Shown: positions 14,869 through 23,886 of the stretch, piece by piece
Layout: each line of letters starts with the position of its first letter
How positions within the stretch are numbered: position 1 is the first letter of the stretch
Assembly: GCF_037646345.1 (NCBI RefSeq)
Contig: NZ_JBBEWR010000002.1
Coordinates: 186,001-250,000, forward strand
DNA: 64,000 nucleotides
Reading direction: 5' to 3'
Source: Ascidiimonas aurantiaca
Lineage (GTDB): Bacteria; Bacteroidota; Bacteroidia; Flavobacteriales; Flavobacteriaceae
Program-made: the position numbers and the translations under genes
The notes under the pieces: model-generated
Told to the model about the DNA's origin: nothing
The model's input: the letters and a program-made list of their open reading frames with translations, nothing else
The model's database searches: none

Positions 14869-17055
14869 ATGCCTACAATCAGATTTCAGGCGATACAGGA
14901 GACTTTCAACAGAAAACCGGTCGCCATTAATGAAACCGGAAGACGCTCAGAACTCTTTGGTTCTAATGTTTTTAATGAGTCTGCCATGCGGCAGTTTATG
15001 ACCAAAGATGCTTTTGACAGTGTCATGAATGCTACCAAGTTCGGTACCAAAATAGATCGTAAGATAGCAGATCAAATAGCTGCTGCGATGAAAGACTGGG
15101 CACTTGCCAAAGGTGCTACCCATTACACACACTGGTTCCAACCACTTACCGGAGCAACTGCCGAGAAGCACGATGCGTTTTTTGAACCCATAGGGAATGG
15201 TACCGCTGTAGAAAAGTTTGGTGGTGGGCAACTAGTGCAACAGGAACCCGATGCTTCCAGTTTTCCCAACGGAGGTATTAGAAATACTTTTGAGGCGCGG
15301 GGCTATACCGCCTGGGATCCTACCTCTCCCGCATTTATTTACGGTACCACTTTATGTATACCTACCATATTTGTATCTTATACCGGTGAGGCCCTGGATA
15401 ATAAAACCCCTCTCTTAAGAGCTTTACAGGCAGTAGATCATGCGGCAACCGCCGTAGTTAAATATTTTGACAAAAATGTAACCAAAGTAAATGCCACTCT
15501 GGGATGGGAGCAGGAATATTTTCTGGTAGATGCTGCACTGGCCAATTCCAGACCGGATCTTGTATTAGCAGGAAGAACACTTTTGGGGCATGCTCCTGCC
15601 AAAGGGCAACAATTAGACGATCACTATTTTGGGTCTATATCAGAACGCGTTATGAGTTTTATGCGCGATCTTGAATTAGAATGTATGAAACTGGGAGTTC
15701 CCGTTAAAACCCGTCATAATGAAGTGGCACCCAATCAGTTTGAACTGGCTCCTATTTTTGAAGAAGCCAATCTCGCCGTTGATCACAATGCCCTGCTTAT
15801 GGATGTTATGCAAAAAACGGCAGATCGTCATGATTTCAAAGTGCTCTTTCACGAAAAGCCGTATGCCGGTATTAATGGTTCTGGTAAGCATAACAACTGG
15901 TCACTGGCTACCGATACAGGTGTAAACCTTCTGGCACCCGGAAGCACCCCTATGAAAAACCTTCAGTTCCTTACGTTTTTTATAAATACCATAAAAGCCG
16001 TACACGATAACGAAGAACTTATTCGGGCATCCATCGCTTCCGCCAGTAATGACCACCGTCTGGGAGCTAACGAAGCCCCGCCGGCTATTATCTCTGTTTT
16101 TATAGGAGAACAACTTACCCGTGTACTGGATGGGCTCCTCGGAGTTTCAAAAGGAAAACTGTCTCCTCAGGAAAAAACCGATCTAAAATTGAATGTAGTA
16201 GGGAAGATCCCTGATGTTTTATTAGATAATACCGATAGAAACCGTACCTCTCCCTTTGCTTTTACCGGAAATAAGTTTGAATTAAGAGCCGTAGGATCCA
16301 AATCCAACTGTGCCAATCCAATGACTATACTTAATACCATCGTAGCAAAACAATTAGTCGATTTCAAAAAAGAAGTAGATGCACTAATAGAGAAGAAGAG
16401 TCTCAAAAAAGACGAAGCTATATTTAATATTTTAAGAGAGTATATAAAAGCTTCCCGAAAAATACGTTTTGAAGGAGACGGGTATAGTGAAGAATGGGAA
16501 AAAGAAGCTGCCCGAAGAGGGCTTAGCAACAATAAAACAACGCCCGAAGCTTTAAAAGCCATGGTTTCTAAAAAAACAATTGCACTTTTTGAAGAAATGA
16601 ATGTAATGAGCAAGGTAGAAGTAGAGGCACGTCATGAAATAGAGCTTGATGAATACACCATGCGTATTCAGATAGAAGGCAGAGTGTTGGGCGATATTGC
16701 CAGGAACCACGTTATTCCTACTGCAGTACGTTACCAGAATACCTTAATAGAGAATGTAAGAGGACTTAAAGAAGTTTTTGGTGCCGATTTCAAAAAACTG
16801 GCTTCTGAACAAATAGATCTCATTGAATCTATTTCTTATCACATTGCAGAGATCAACTCCAAAGTGAATGATATGACAGAAGAACGTAAAAAAGCCAACA
16901 ACATTGAGAATGCACAGCTTAAAGCAGAGACATACTGCTTTAAGGTAAAGCCTTTCTTTGAGCAAATACGATACCACTCAGACAAATTAGAACTGTTGGT
17001 AGATGACGCTTTATGGCCGCTTACCAAATACAGAGAATTATTGTTCACCAGATAG
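14869..17055 (+). CDS. glnN: Glutamine synthetase type III (GSIII)
   Basis: ATP-dependent synthesis of glutamine from glutamate and ammonia. At 728 residues it has GSIII length (GSI about 470, GSII about 340). Visible motifs include the GSIII-specific N-terminal part (SELFGSNVFNESAM), LGWEQEYFLVD (about 219-229), KTRHNEVAPNQFELAP, the ammonium/ATP segment NGSGKHNNWSLAT and a helical C-terminal region. The gene has its own promoter and a strong terminator. With the neighbouring GSII gene decayed, this is the only glutamine synthetase in the window and probably carries nitrogen assimilation, unless another copy exists elsewhere. Confidence 0.95.
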   Translation: MPTIRFQAIQETFNRKPVAINETGRRSELFGSNVFNESAMRQFMTKDAFDSVMNATKFGTKIDRKIADQIAAAMKDWALAKGATHYTHWFQPLTGATAEKHDAFFEPIGNGTAVEKFGGGQLVQQEPDASSFPNGGIRNTFEARGYTAWDPTSPAFIYGTTLCIPTIFVSYTGEALDNKTPLLRALQAVDHAATAVVKYFDKNVTKVNATLGWEQEYFLVDAALANSRPDLVLAGRTLLGHAPAKGQQLDDHYFGSISERVMSFMRDLELECMKLGVPVKTRHNEVAPNQFELAPIFEEANLAVDHNALLMDVMQKTADRHDFKVLFHEKPYAGINGSGKHNNWSLATDTGVNLLAPGSTPMKNLQFLTFFINTIKAVHDNEELIRASIASASNDHRLGANEAPPAIISVFIGEQLTRVLDGLLGVSKGKLSPQEKTDLKLNVVGKIPDVLLDNTDRNRTSPFAFTGNKFELRAVGSKSNCANPMTILNTIVAKQLVDFKKEVDALIEKKSLKKDEAIFNILREYIKASRKIRFEGDGYSEEWEKEAARRGLSNNKTTPEALKAMVSKKTIALFEEMNVMSKVEVEARHEIELDEYTMRIQIEGRVLGDIARNHVIPTAVRYQNTLIENVRGLKEVFGADFKKLASEQIDLIESISYHIAEINSKVNDMTEERKKANNIENAQLKAETYCFKVKPFFEQIRYHSDKLELLVDDALWPLTKYRELLFTR

Positions 17056-17072
17056 ATTAAATAGATGTTAGA

Positions 17073-17100
17073 AAAGGTCTGCTTTCGGGCAGACTTTTTT
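17073..17100. terminator. Terminator between GSIII and RDD genes
   Basis: GTCTGC/GCAGAC stem with loop TTTCGG, A run before and T run after, so it can serve both converging genes. Confidence 0.75.
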
Positions 17101-17104
17101 TTGC

Positions 17105-17518
17105 TTAGTTGAGAATGGTTTTTGAATCAGATACTTTCTCGTGTATGGTAAAACCACCCCAACTAAAAAACAGAAGAATACTTAATGGGAGTAAAACAAT
17201 GCTGAGTATTTTAAGAAGAGAACGGATAAAGCGCTTTTTAAAATCCAGAATATGGTTGTTAGAACTCTCAACCACTAAAATGCTGGAAGCCAACTTCCCA
17301 AGTGTCTGGCCTTCAAAGATCAGATCGAAAAGAAGGAAGTACAGAAGATAGCCTCCCAGAAAAACACCAGGTAAAAAAAATGGAGGAAACCACCCTAAGT
17401 TAAAGCTCGTAGGAGAGTAATTTTCATAAAGCAGACTAAAGCCAATGTTTATTAAAGTGACAATAAACAGCAGGTCAATAACAAAAGCTACAATCCTTTT
17501 TGCGTTTACTAAATTCAT
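17105..17518 (-). CDS. RDD family membrane protein
   Basis: The 137-residue protein has three membrane segments (about 10-30, 45-70 and 103-122). The first begins RIVAFVIDLLFI, with the Arg-Asp pair that gives the family its name, and the loop FEGQTLGKLASSI is characteristic. Function in the family is mostly unknown; some members act as Na+/H+ antiporters. It lies alone between GSIII and purM. Confidence 0.85.
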   Translation of the reverse strand: MNLVNAKRIVAFVIDLLFIVTLINIGFSLLYENYSPTSFNLGWFPPFFLPGVFLGGYLLYFLLFDLIFEGQTLGKLASSILVVESSNNHILDFKKRFIRSLLKILSIVLLPLSILLFFSWGGFTIHEKVSDSKTILN

Positions 17519-17769
17519 TCTTATACTCCAAATAGATTACTGTATATGCTTACAAATATATAAATCATTTTGACTTATTGATTAAGAATTTACCGCTAAA
17601 TTAACTTTCTGCTATCAAAAATGGTATAAAACCGTAACTACTCGATTCTTACACTGTAATCTTGAATAATTTTCTGAAAATTTTTTGATCCAAAAGACAA
17701 TTTAATTCTACTTTTTTTCCGGTAAAAAAAGCTTTTGACAGTTTTTATAGTCATATGTATAATACTTAT

Positions 17770-17777
17770 TACTTTTG
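17770..17777 (+). promoter_or_regulatory. purM promoter -7 box
   Basis: TACTTTTG, 18 nt before the ATG. Confidence 0.55.
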
Positions 17778-17795
17778 CAAGACTAAATTTATATC

Positions 17796-18977
17796 ATGAG
17801 TTCATCAACTTCCGGACAGAGATATTCACAAAGAGGGGTTTCGGCCTCCAAAGAAGATGTACACAATGCTATTAAACATCTGGATAAAGGACTTTTTCCT
17901 AAAGCCTTTTGCAAAATAGTACCCGATTATCTTACCGGAGATCAGGACCATTGCTTGGTAATGCATGCTGATGGTGCCGGCACCAAGTCTTCACTGGCCT
18001 ATATGTATTGGAAAGAGACCGGTGACCTTTCTGTTTGGAAAGGAATTGCACAGGATGCACTTGTTATGAATATTGATGATCTTTTATGCGTAGGGGCTAC
18101 AGACAATATTCTTTTGTCCTCTACTATTGGGCGTAATAAGAACCTTATCCCGGGAGAAGTCATAGCAGCTATTATTAATGGCACAGAAGAACTTGTACAG
18201 GAGATGGCACAACATGGGGTGCATATACATGCCACAGGCGGAGAGACCGCAGATGTAGGCGATCTTGTAAGAACCATTATTGTAGATTCAACCGTTACAG
18301 CACGTATGCCTAAAGCCCGGGTTATTGATAATGCCCGTATTGAGTCTGGTAATGTAATTGTAGGACTCTCATCATATGGCCGTGCCTTGTATGAAAAAGA
18401 GTATAACGGGGGGATGGGAAGTAATGGTCTTACCTCTGCCAGACACGATGTATTTGAAAAATACCTGGCAGAAAAATATCCGGAAAGTTTTGATCCGGCA
18501 GTTCCTGAGTCGTTAATATATTCCGGTAAAGTAAGATTGACCGATTTTGTACCCGGAAGCCCCCTGAATGCCGGAAAACTGGTTCTTTCTCCTACACGAA
18601 CCTATGCTCCCGTCATAAAAAAAGTGCTGGAAGAATGCTCTTTAAAACATATTCACGGGATGGTTCACTGCAGTGGTGGGGCCCAGACCAAAATACTACA
18701 CTTTATAGAAGATCTTCACGTTATAAAAGATAATCTTTTTGAAGTACCTCCACTTTTTCAGCTTATCCAAAAACAGTCTGGAACAGACTGGAAAGAAATG
18801 TATCAGGTATTTAATTGTGGCCATCGTATGGAATTATACGTAAAAGAAGAGATAGCCGGGCAAATTATTGATATTTCAAAATCTTTTGAGATCGATGCGC
18901 AGGTAATAGGAAGAGTAGAAGCTTCAGAAACCAAAAAGCTTACCATAAAGAGCTCATACGGAACATTTACCTGGTAG
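17796..18977 (+). CDS. purM: Phosphoribosylformylglycinamidine cyclo-ligase (AIR synthase)
   Basis: Fifth step of purine synthesis: closes FGAM to AIR with ATP. The 393-residue form is longer than the usual 345 and is normal in Bacteroidota. Motifs: RYSQRGVSASKEDV at the start, HADGAGTKSS (about 51-60), MNIDDLLCVGA and HATGGETADVGD (about 148-159) in the N-terminal ATP domain, and MVHCSGGAQTKI in the C-terminal domain. It is transcribed alone from a typical promoter. Confidence 0.93.
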   Translation: MSSSTSGQRYSQRGVSASKEDVHNAIKHLDKGLFPKAFCKIVPDYLTGDQDHCLVMHADGAGTKSSLAYMYWKETGDLSVWKGIAQDALVMNIDDLLCVGATDNILLSSTIGRNKNLIPGEVIAAIINGTEELVQEMAQHGVHIHATGGETADVGDLVRTIIVDSTVTARMPKARVIDNARIESGNVIVGLSSYGRALYEKEYNGGMGSNGLTSARHDVFEKYLAEKYPESFDPAVPESLIYSGKVRLTDFVPGSPLNAGKLVLSPTRTYAPVIKKVLEECSLKHIHGMVHCSGGAQTKILHFIEDLHVIKDNLFEVPPLFQLIQKQSGTDWKEMYQVFNCGHRMELYVKEEIAGQIIDISKSFEIDAQVIGRVEASETKKLTIKSSYGTFTW

Positions 18978-19125
18978 TTTTACAAAATGACTAAAATCGC
19001 TTTTTACCGTGGTTTTAGAAAGTCTGTTGGCAATCCATTATTTGAGAGTAATTTCCTTAGTATATTTACTTTTTGTTAATACGAAAGTATTTTTTATTTC
19101 GTTTTATATAAAGTAATTTGTGAGT

Positions 19126-19569
19126 ATGAACAGAAAAGAATTTCTAAGATCAATTGGAGCTGGGGCTGCTTTGGCGTTGGTGCTCCCCTGCGTTCAGGGA
19201 TGCTCGGGAGGAGACAGTGGGCCTGATGGCCCTGTAGATACTACGGGGGAAGTGGACTTTACGGTAGATCTTACTTCTCCGGAAGCAGATGCCCTACAAA
19301 ATAATGGTGGCTTTATTATTAAACCGGAGATAAATGACAATACCGGGGTTGTAGTAGCCCGTAACCTCAATGGTGAGTTTGTAGCGGCAACCCGCAGATG
19401 TAGCCATGAGGGAAACCGGCGGGTGATCTTTCAGGATAATGAGTTTTTCTGTCCCGTGCACGGAGCACGGTTTAGTCAGTCGGGAACAGGGTTAAACTCA
19501 TTTGGCAGCGGTGGGCTTGTTGTGTATAATACCTCTTTGAACGGAAACATTCTCAGGGTTTTTTCATAA
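19126..19569 (+). CDS. Rieske [2Fe-2S] lipoprotein
   Basis: The 147-residue protein (ATG at 19126; an in-frame GTG lies 6 nt earlier) has a Tat-like start, MNRKEFLRSIGAGAALAL, and a lipobox ending VQGC (Cys26), so it is probably an exported lipoprotein. The cluster-binding motif is CSH-x14-CPVHG (about residues 86-107): two Cys and two His for a Rieske centre. It opens the redox cluster 19.1-22.6 kb and probably passes electrons outside the inner membrane. The next gene starts about 50 bp downstream. Confidence 0.85.
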   Translation: MNRKEFLRSIGAGAALALVLPCVQGCSGGDSGPDGPVDTTGEVDFTVDLTSPEADALQNNGGFIIKPEINDNTGVVVARNLNGEFVAATRRCSHEGNRRVIFQDNEFFCPVHGARFSQSGTGLNSFGSGGLVVYNTSLNGNILRVFS

Positions 19570-19617
19570 TATCAAAACAAGAACCCGATTAGAGAACAAA
19601 AAATGTATCTTTATACT

Positions 19618-20067
19618 ATGCAACGATTTACAAAATATGTTTTCTTATTTTGGATAGTACTTCTGCCGCTGGTATGCACCTCTCAGGAGTGGGTTGACAA
19701 TTACGACACGGCAATAGCACTGGCTAAAGAGAAAGAGCAACCTATTGTCATGGTTTTTTCGGGGTCAGACTGGTGTGGCCCCTGTATTCTTATGGATAAA
19801 AAGATCTGGCAGACCGAAACTTTTAAGGAGTATGCCTCTGATAATTTAATAATGCTCAAAGTTGATTTTCCTAAAAAGAAAGCCAATCAGCTCTCAAAAG
19901 AACTACAGGAACAAAATAATAAGCTGGCTCGTAAATATAATCGTAAAGGGTATATCCCTCTGGTAGTAGTTCTTAATGCAAAAGGAAAAGTACTGGGTAC
20001 TACCGGTTTTGAAAGGAAAATGTCACCTGAAACACTTATAGAGCTACTTAAATCATTTGAAAGTTGA
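19618..20067 (+). CDS. Thioredoxin-like exported protein
   Basis: The protein has a signal peptide (MQRFTKYVFLFWIVLLPLVC; an ATG at 19603 would add five residues) and a thioredoxin fold with the redox motif SDWCGPC followed by ILMDKKIW. The pattern 'A...AK..KPI...F.GSDWC..C..M' is that of the DUF255/thioredoxin_7-like family of periplasmic reductases. It overlaps the ApbE gene by 4 nt. In this position it may keep cysteines of the neighbouring proteins reduced. Confidence 0.85.
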   Translation: MQRFTKYVFLFWIVLLPLVCTSQEWVDNYDTAIALAKEKEQPIVMVFSGSDWCGPCILMDKKIWQTETFKEYASDNLIMLKVDFPKKKANQLSKELQEQNNKLARKYNRKGYIPLVVVLNAKGKVLGTTGFERKMSPETLIELLKSFES

Positions 20068-21056
20068 AAAAAAAGATCTTGGTATTTCTTTTCTTTCTGT
20101 GCTCATGGTTTTTCATAAGTGCACAGGTAACAGAAAAGCGTACTGTAAAACTTATGGGAAGCCGCTTCGATATTACGATCGCGGCTGGATCTGAAGTACG
20201 GGCCCGGGATGCTGTTAATAAAGCGATTGCAGAAATACAGCGTATAGAAAAATGCATTTCTTCCTGGGATGCCAATTCGGAAACTTCTCAAATTAACCGC
20301 AACGCGGGCATACAACCCGTAAAAGTATCCAAAGAATTATTTGAGCTCATACAGAGAAGCCTGCAGGTATCTGCTGTTACCGGGGGCGCTTTCGATATTT
20401 CTTTTGCCTCTATTGATAAAGTCTGGTATTTTGACGGACGCATGACACAAATGCCCTCCGAAGAAAGTATTAAGGCATCTGTTGAAAAAGTAGGCTATAA
20501 AAACATTGTTTTGAATACCGATGAACAAACCGTTTTTTTAAAGCTCCCGGGAATGAAAATTGGTTTTGGGGCTATAGGGAAAGGCTATGCGGCCGATAAG
20601 GTGAGAACCCTAATGAAAGAAATGGGAATACCGGCAGGTATAATAAATGCTTCAGGAGACCTTACTACCTGGGGTTACCAGCCAGACGGTACCGAGTGGA
20701 AGGTAGGCATTACCAACCCGCTTAATCAGAATAAAGTATTTTCCTGGTTTCCCGTAGTAGAAGCAGCCGTTGCTACTTCTGGCAACTATGAAAAATACGT
20801 AGTTTTGAACGGAAAGAAATATACGCATATCATAGACCCCAGAACCGGATATCCTGCTTCAGGGCTGGTAAGCGTCACTGTTTTTGCCAAAAGTGCCGAA
20901 TTATGTGATGCACTGGCCACAGCCATTTTTATCATGGGCACCCAGAGTGGTATTCATATGATAGATCAATTGCCCGGTATAGAATGTGTACTGGTAGATG
21001 AAAACAATAAAATACACACCTCTAAAAATATCCAACTAAATCCAGCCAACCCATGA
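20064..21056 (+). CDS. apbE: FAD:protein FMN transferase (ApbE)
   Basis: ApbE attaches FMN covalently to Thr/Ser of envelope proteins using FAD. The 330-residue protein starts at a TTG overlapping the previous stop (TTGA), has a signal sequence (to about residue 20) and shows the family motifs: KLMGSRFDITI, GAIGKGYAADKV, INASGDLTTWG, VATSGNYEKY and HIIDPRTGYPA. No classical FMN-binding (NqrC/RnfG) gene is adjacent, so its target is unclear. The following genes overlap or abut, so the operon continues through DUF4266 and DUF3570. Confidence 0.93.
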   Translation: MKKKILVFLFFLCSWFFISAQVTEKRTVKLMGSRFDITIAAGSEVRARDAVNKAIAEIQRIEKCISSWDANSETSQINRNAGIQPVKVSKELFELIQRSLQVSAVTGGAFDISFASIDKVWYFDGRMTQMPSEESIKASVEKVGYKNIVLNTDEQTVFLKLPGMKIGFGAIGKGYAADKVRTLMKEMGIPAGIINASGDLTTWGYQPDGTEWKVGITNPLNQNKVFSWFPVVEAAVATSGNYEKYVVLNGKKYTHIIDPRTGYPASGLVSVTVFAKSAELCDALATAIFIMGTQSGIHMIDQLPGIECVLVDENNKIHTSKNIQLNPANP

Positions 21057-21262
21057 AAAAAATACTAATGATTGTTCTAGCCTTTTTTTCTCTAACCTCT
21101 TGTGTAGCCGTTAGAGAATATGAAAAGGTATATATTAACGATGAAGAAATGATATTAGCTGCCAGATCAATTGAACGCTTTGAAACCAATTTTCATATTT
21201 ACAGAGAGGCAGCCGCAGGGGCCAACGGAGGTAAAACCGGAGGTGGATGCGGTTGTAATTAA
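21053..21262 (+). CDS. DUF4266 lipoprotein
   Basis: The 69-residue protein has a lipobox (FFSLTSC, Cys17) and a short conserved part, VREYEKVYINDEEM, ending with a glycine-rich tail that carries two cysteines (GGGCGCN). This fits DUF4266, a family that accompanies DUF3570 and ApbE in Bacteroidota. It overlaps apbE by 4 nt (ATGA). The paired Cys at the C-terminus could bind metal or be a thioredoxin substrate; that is inference. Confidence 0.85.
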   Translation: MKKILMIVLAFFSLTSCVAVREYEKVYINDEEMILAARSIERFETNFHIYREAAAGANGGKTGGGCGCN

Positions 21263-21287
21263 TGATTCTCTTAAAAAGTTGATTTTC

Positions 21288-22565
21288 ATGCGAAAACACA
21301 TGTTCTTTTTGTGTTTTATGGGAAGTTTGTGTATGGTTTGGGCCCAGGAAACCAATACCTCCTATAAACAGAAGGTGCTGGAAACTGCCGAAATAGACCT
21401 GCTTTTCAGTTATTATGAGCAGGATGGGGTACATGCAGCCGTAACCGGAGGTGAAGGAAGTGAAGAACTTACTGATGTAACACCAACTATAATTGTAAGT
21501 GTACCATTGAGTGATGACCATGTACTTACGTTTGATACTGGTATATCTGCGTACACCTCTGCATCATCCAGTAATATTAATCCTTTTGACGGGACTAACC
21601 GGGCAGACCCGTTTATAGAATCGTCCGGTGCTTCCCGAAGTGATGTATGGGCCTATTTTAATCCTTCCTTATCATACAGTTCTGATGACAGGAATCATGT
21701 GCTAACGGCCAATGTGAACATTGCTGCCGAATACGATTATTTTTCCGTTGGGTTTGGAGGAAGTTATACACGTCTTTTCAATGAAAAAAACACAGAGCTT
21801 GGAGTAAGTGCCCAGGTATTCTTTGATACCTGGAACCCGCAATATCCCATAGAGTTACGTGAAGGTTTTTTTGATGATCGTATTACCGGAAATGGTACAT
21901 ACGCTCCGGTTTTTAATGCATTTGACAACGAAAGGAGAAACTCGTATTCCCTTTCTTTTAGCTTTTCACAGATCATGACCAAAAAACTACAGGCATCCTT
22001 GTTTTTTGACCTGGTACTTCAGGAGGGCCTGCTGTCCACCCCGCACCAAAGAGTTTATTTTGGTGATGTAAATGATTTTTTTATTCAGGAATTTCAATTA
22101 GCCGATGATGTGGAAAGACTGCCCGATACCCGTTTTAAAGTACCTCTTGGTGGCAGGCTGAACTATTATGTAAATGAGCGCATAGTGATTCGCAATTATT
22201 ACAGGTATTATCTCGATGATTGGGGAATCACCTCACATACTTTAAACATAGAAGTTCCTGTTAAGTTAAATGATCGGTTTACCGTGTATCCTATGTACCG
22301 TTACTATCACCAAACCGCTGCCGATTATTTTTACGAAAAAGAACAGGCACTGTCAACCATGGACTTCTATACTTCCGATTATGATCTTTCGGGGTACGAT
22401 GCCCATCAATATGGGGCCGGTATCACCTACAAAGATATTTTTACCAGGGCCCGTATTTGGAAATTGGGGCTCAAAAGTATTGACCTTCGGTTTAATCATT
22501 ACGACCGTAGTGATGGCCTTACAGCCAATATACTTTCCTTCGGCATGAGATTTATAGGCAATTAA
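21288..22565 (+). CDS. DUF3570 outer-membrane-like protein
   Basis: The 425-residue protein starts at MRKHMFFLCFMGSL (21288); upstream in-frame codons overlap the DUF4266 gene in another frame and are not part of it. It has a signal peptide ending near VWAQE and then many alternating beta strands ending with an aromatic residue-rich strand (LSFGMRFIGN), as expected for an outer-membrane beta barrel. DUF3570 proteins co-occur with ApbE and DUF4266. It is the last gene of the redox cluster. The stretch SSGASRSD loosely resembles flavinylation sites, but this may be chance. Confidence 0.85.
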   Translation: MRKHMFFLCFMGSLCMVWAQETNTSYKQKVLETAEIDLLFSYYEQDGVHAAVTGGEGSEELTDVTPTIIVSVPLSDDHVLTFDTGISAYTSASSSNINPFDGTNRADPFIESSGASRSDVWAYFNPSLSYSSDDRNHVLTANVNIAAEYDYFSVGFGGSYTRLFNEKNTELGVSAQVFFDTWNPQYPIELREGFFDDRITGNGTYAPVFNAFDNERRNSYSLSFSFSQIMTKKLQASLFFDLVLQEGLLSTPHQRVYFGDVNDFFIQEFQLADDVERLPDTRFKVPLGGRLNYYVNERIVIRNYYRYYLDDWGITSHTLNIEVPVKLNDRFTVYPMYRYYHQTAADYFYEKEQALSTMDFYTSDYDLSGYDAHQYGAGITYKDIFTRARIWKLGLKSIDLRFNHYDRSDGLTANILSFGMRFIGN

Positions 22566-22695
22566 CAGCCGGTGTTTTTTTAGCCGGTTCACAACCCGGT
22601 AAAATACCCTAAAACAAATTCATAATTACAGGATTACTTCCTGTAAAAAGATAATGAAACGAATACAGATCTCATTAAAATATGCTAAAAAATCT

Positions 22696-22703
22696 TAACT
22701 TTG
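22696..22703 (+). promoter_or_regulatory. prfA promoter -7 box
   Basis: TAACTTTG, 36 nt before the ATG at 22740. Confidence 0.55.
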
Positions 22704-22739
22704 CAGCCGCCCTTGAGGGCTTTAATTTGCAGAAAGAAT

Positions 22740-23816
22740 ATGTTAGATAAGCTTAATATTGTAAAGCAAAGATTTGATGAAGTATCTGATCTTATTATTC
22801 AACCAGATGTCATAGCCGATCAAAAGCGCTATGTGCAGCTAAATAAAGAATATAAAGACCTTAAGGAACTTGTAGAAAAACGGGAAGAATATAAAACCCT
22901 GCTGGATAACCTCGAAGAAGCTAAAGAGATCATAGCCGATGGCAGTGATGCCGAAATGGTAGAAATGGCTAAAATGCAGTTAGAAGAAGCACAGGGAGCT
23001 TTGGAACCTCTTGAAGAAGAGATTAAATACTTACTTATTCCCAAAGAGCCGGAAGATACCAAGAATGCCGTTATGGAAATACGCGCAGGAACCGGTGGTG
23101 ATGAAGCCAGTATATTTGCGGGAGATCTGTACAGAATGTACTCAAAATACTGTGAGTCTAAAGGGTGGCGCACTTCAACGATCTCATTTAGTGAAGGGAC
23201 CTCGGGAGGTTTTAAAGAGATCATTTTCAACATTGAGGGAGAAGATGTATATGGCACCCTTAAGTTTGAAGCCGGTGTGCATCGCGTACAGCGTGTACCG
23301 CAAACAGAGACCCAGGGACGTGTACATACCTCGGCAGCTACGGTTATGGTACTTCCGGAAGCAGAAGAGTTTGACGTTCAGTTAGACATGAATGAAGTTA
23401 AAGTAATACGAACTACTTCTACCGGGCCGGGAGGGCAAAGTGTAAACACGACCTACTCTGCCATTCATCTTATACATATTCCAACAGGAGTAGAAGCCCG
23501 TTGTCAAGATGAAAAGTCACAACATAAAAATCTGGAAAAGGCTATTAAAGTATTGCGCTCAAGATTATATGAAAAGGAACTTGCCAAGAAGCAGGAAGCA
23601 GATTCCGCCCGAAGAAAAAGTATGGTAAGCTCTGGAGACCGAAGTGCAAAGATCAGGACTTACAACTATCCGCAAAGTAGGGTGACCGATCATCGAATCG
23701 GGCTCACGCTGTATGATCTCGATAATATTATTAACGGAGATCTTGAAAAAGTAATTGACGAACTCAAAATGGCAGAGAATACCGAAAAGCTTAAAGAAGC
23801 CAACGAAATAATATAA
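22740..23816 (+). CDS. prfA: Peptide chain release factor 1
   Basis: Ends translation at UAA and UAG. At 358 residues it has normal RF1 length; the start MLDKLNIVKQRF is chosen by family alignment, as the frame upstream is out of family. The catalytic GGQ (STGPGGQSVNTT) is at about 226-237, and the PxT-type recognition region lies earlier (RVPQTETQGRVHTSA). No frameshift element is present, as expected for RF1. Confidence 0.96.
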   Translation: MLDKLNIVKQRFDEVSDLIIQPDVIADQKRYVQLNKEYKDLKELVEKREEYKTLLDNLEEAKEIIADGSDAEMVEMAKMQLEEAQGALEPLEEEIKYLLIPKEPEDTKNAVMEIRAGTGGDEASIFAGDLYRMYSKYCESKGWRTSTISFSEGTSGGFKEIIFNIEGEDVYGTLKFEAGVHRVQRVPQTETQGRVHTSAATVMVLPEAEEFDVQLDMNEVKVIRTTSTGPGGQSVNTTYSAIHLIHIPTGVEARCQDEKSQHKNLEKAIKVLRSRLYEKELAKKQEADSARRKSMVSSGDRSAKIRTYNYPQSRVTDHRIGLTLYDLDNIINGDLEKVIDELKMAENTEKLKEANEII

Positions 23817-23827
23817 AAATGGAAAAG

Positions 23828-23851
23828 GCCCTGAAGTTTCAGGGCTTTTTT
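23828..23851 (+). terminator. Terminator of prfA
   Basis: GCCCTGAA/TTCAGGGC stem with a 2-nt loop, followed by six T, directly after the prfA stop. Confidence 0.8.
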
Positions 23852-23886
23852 ATAACACCTCTTTTTTTAAATACAATAATAACGCT

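Noticed and set aside
16167..16613. 148-codon minus-strand frame opposite GSIII
   Set aside because: Shadow of the GSIII gene.
22829..23257. 142-codon minus-strand frame opposite prfA
   Set aside because: Ser-rich shadow of prfA in a codon-biased region.
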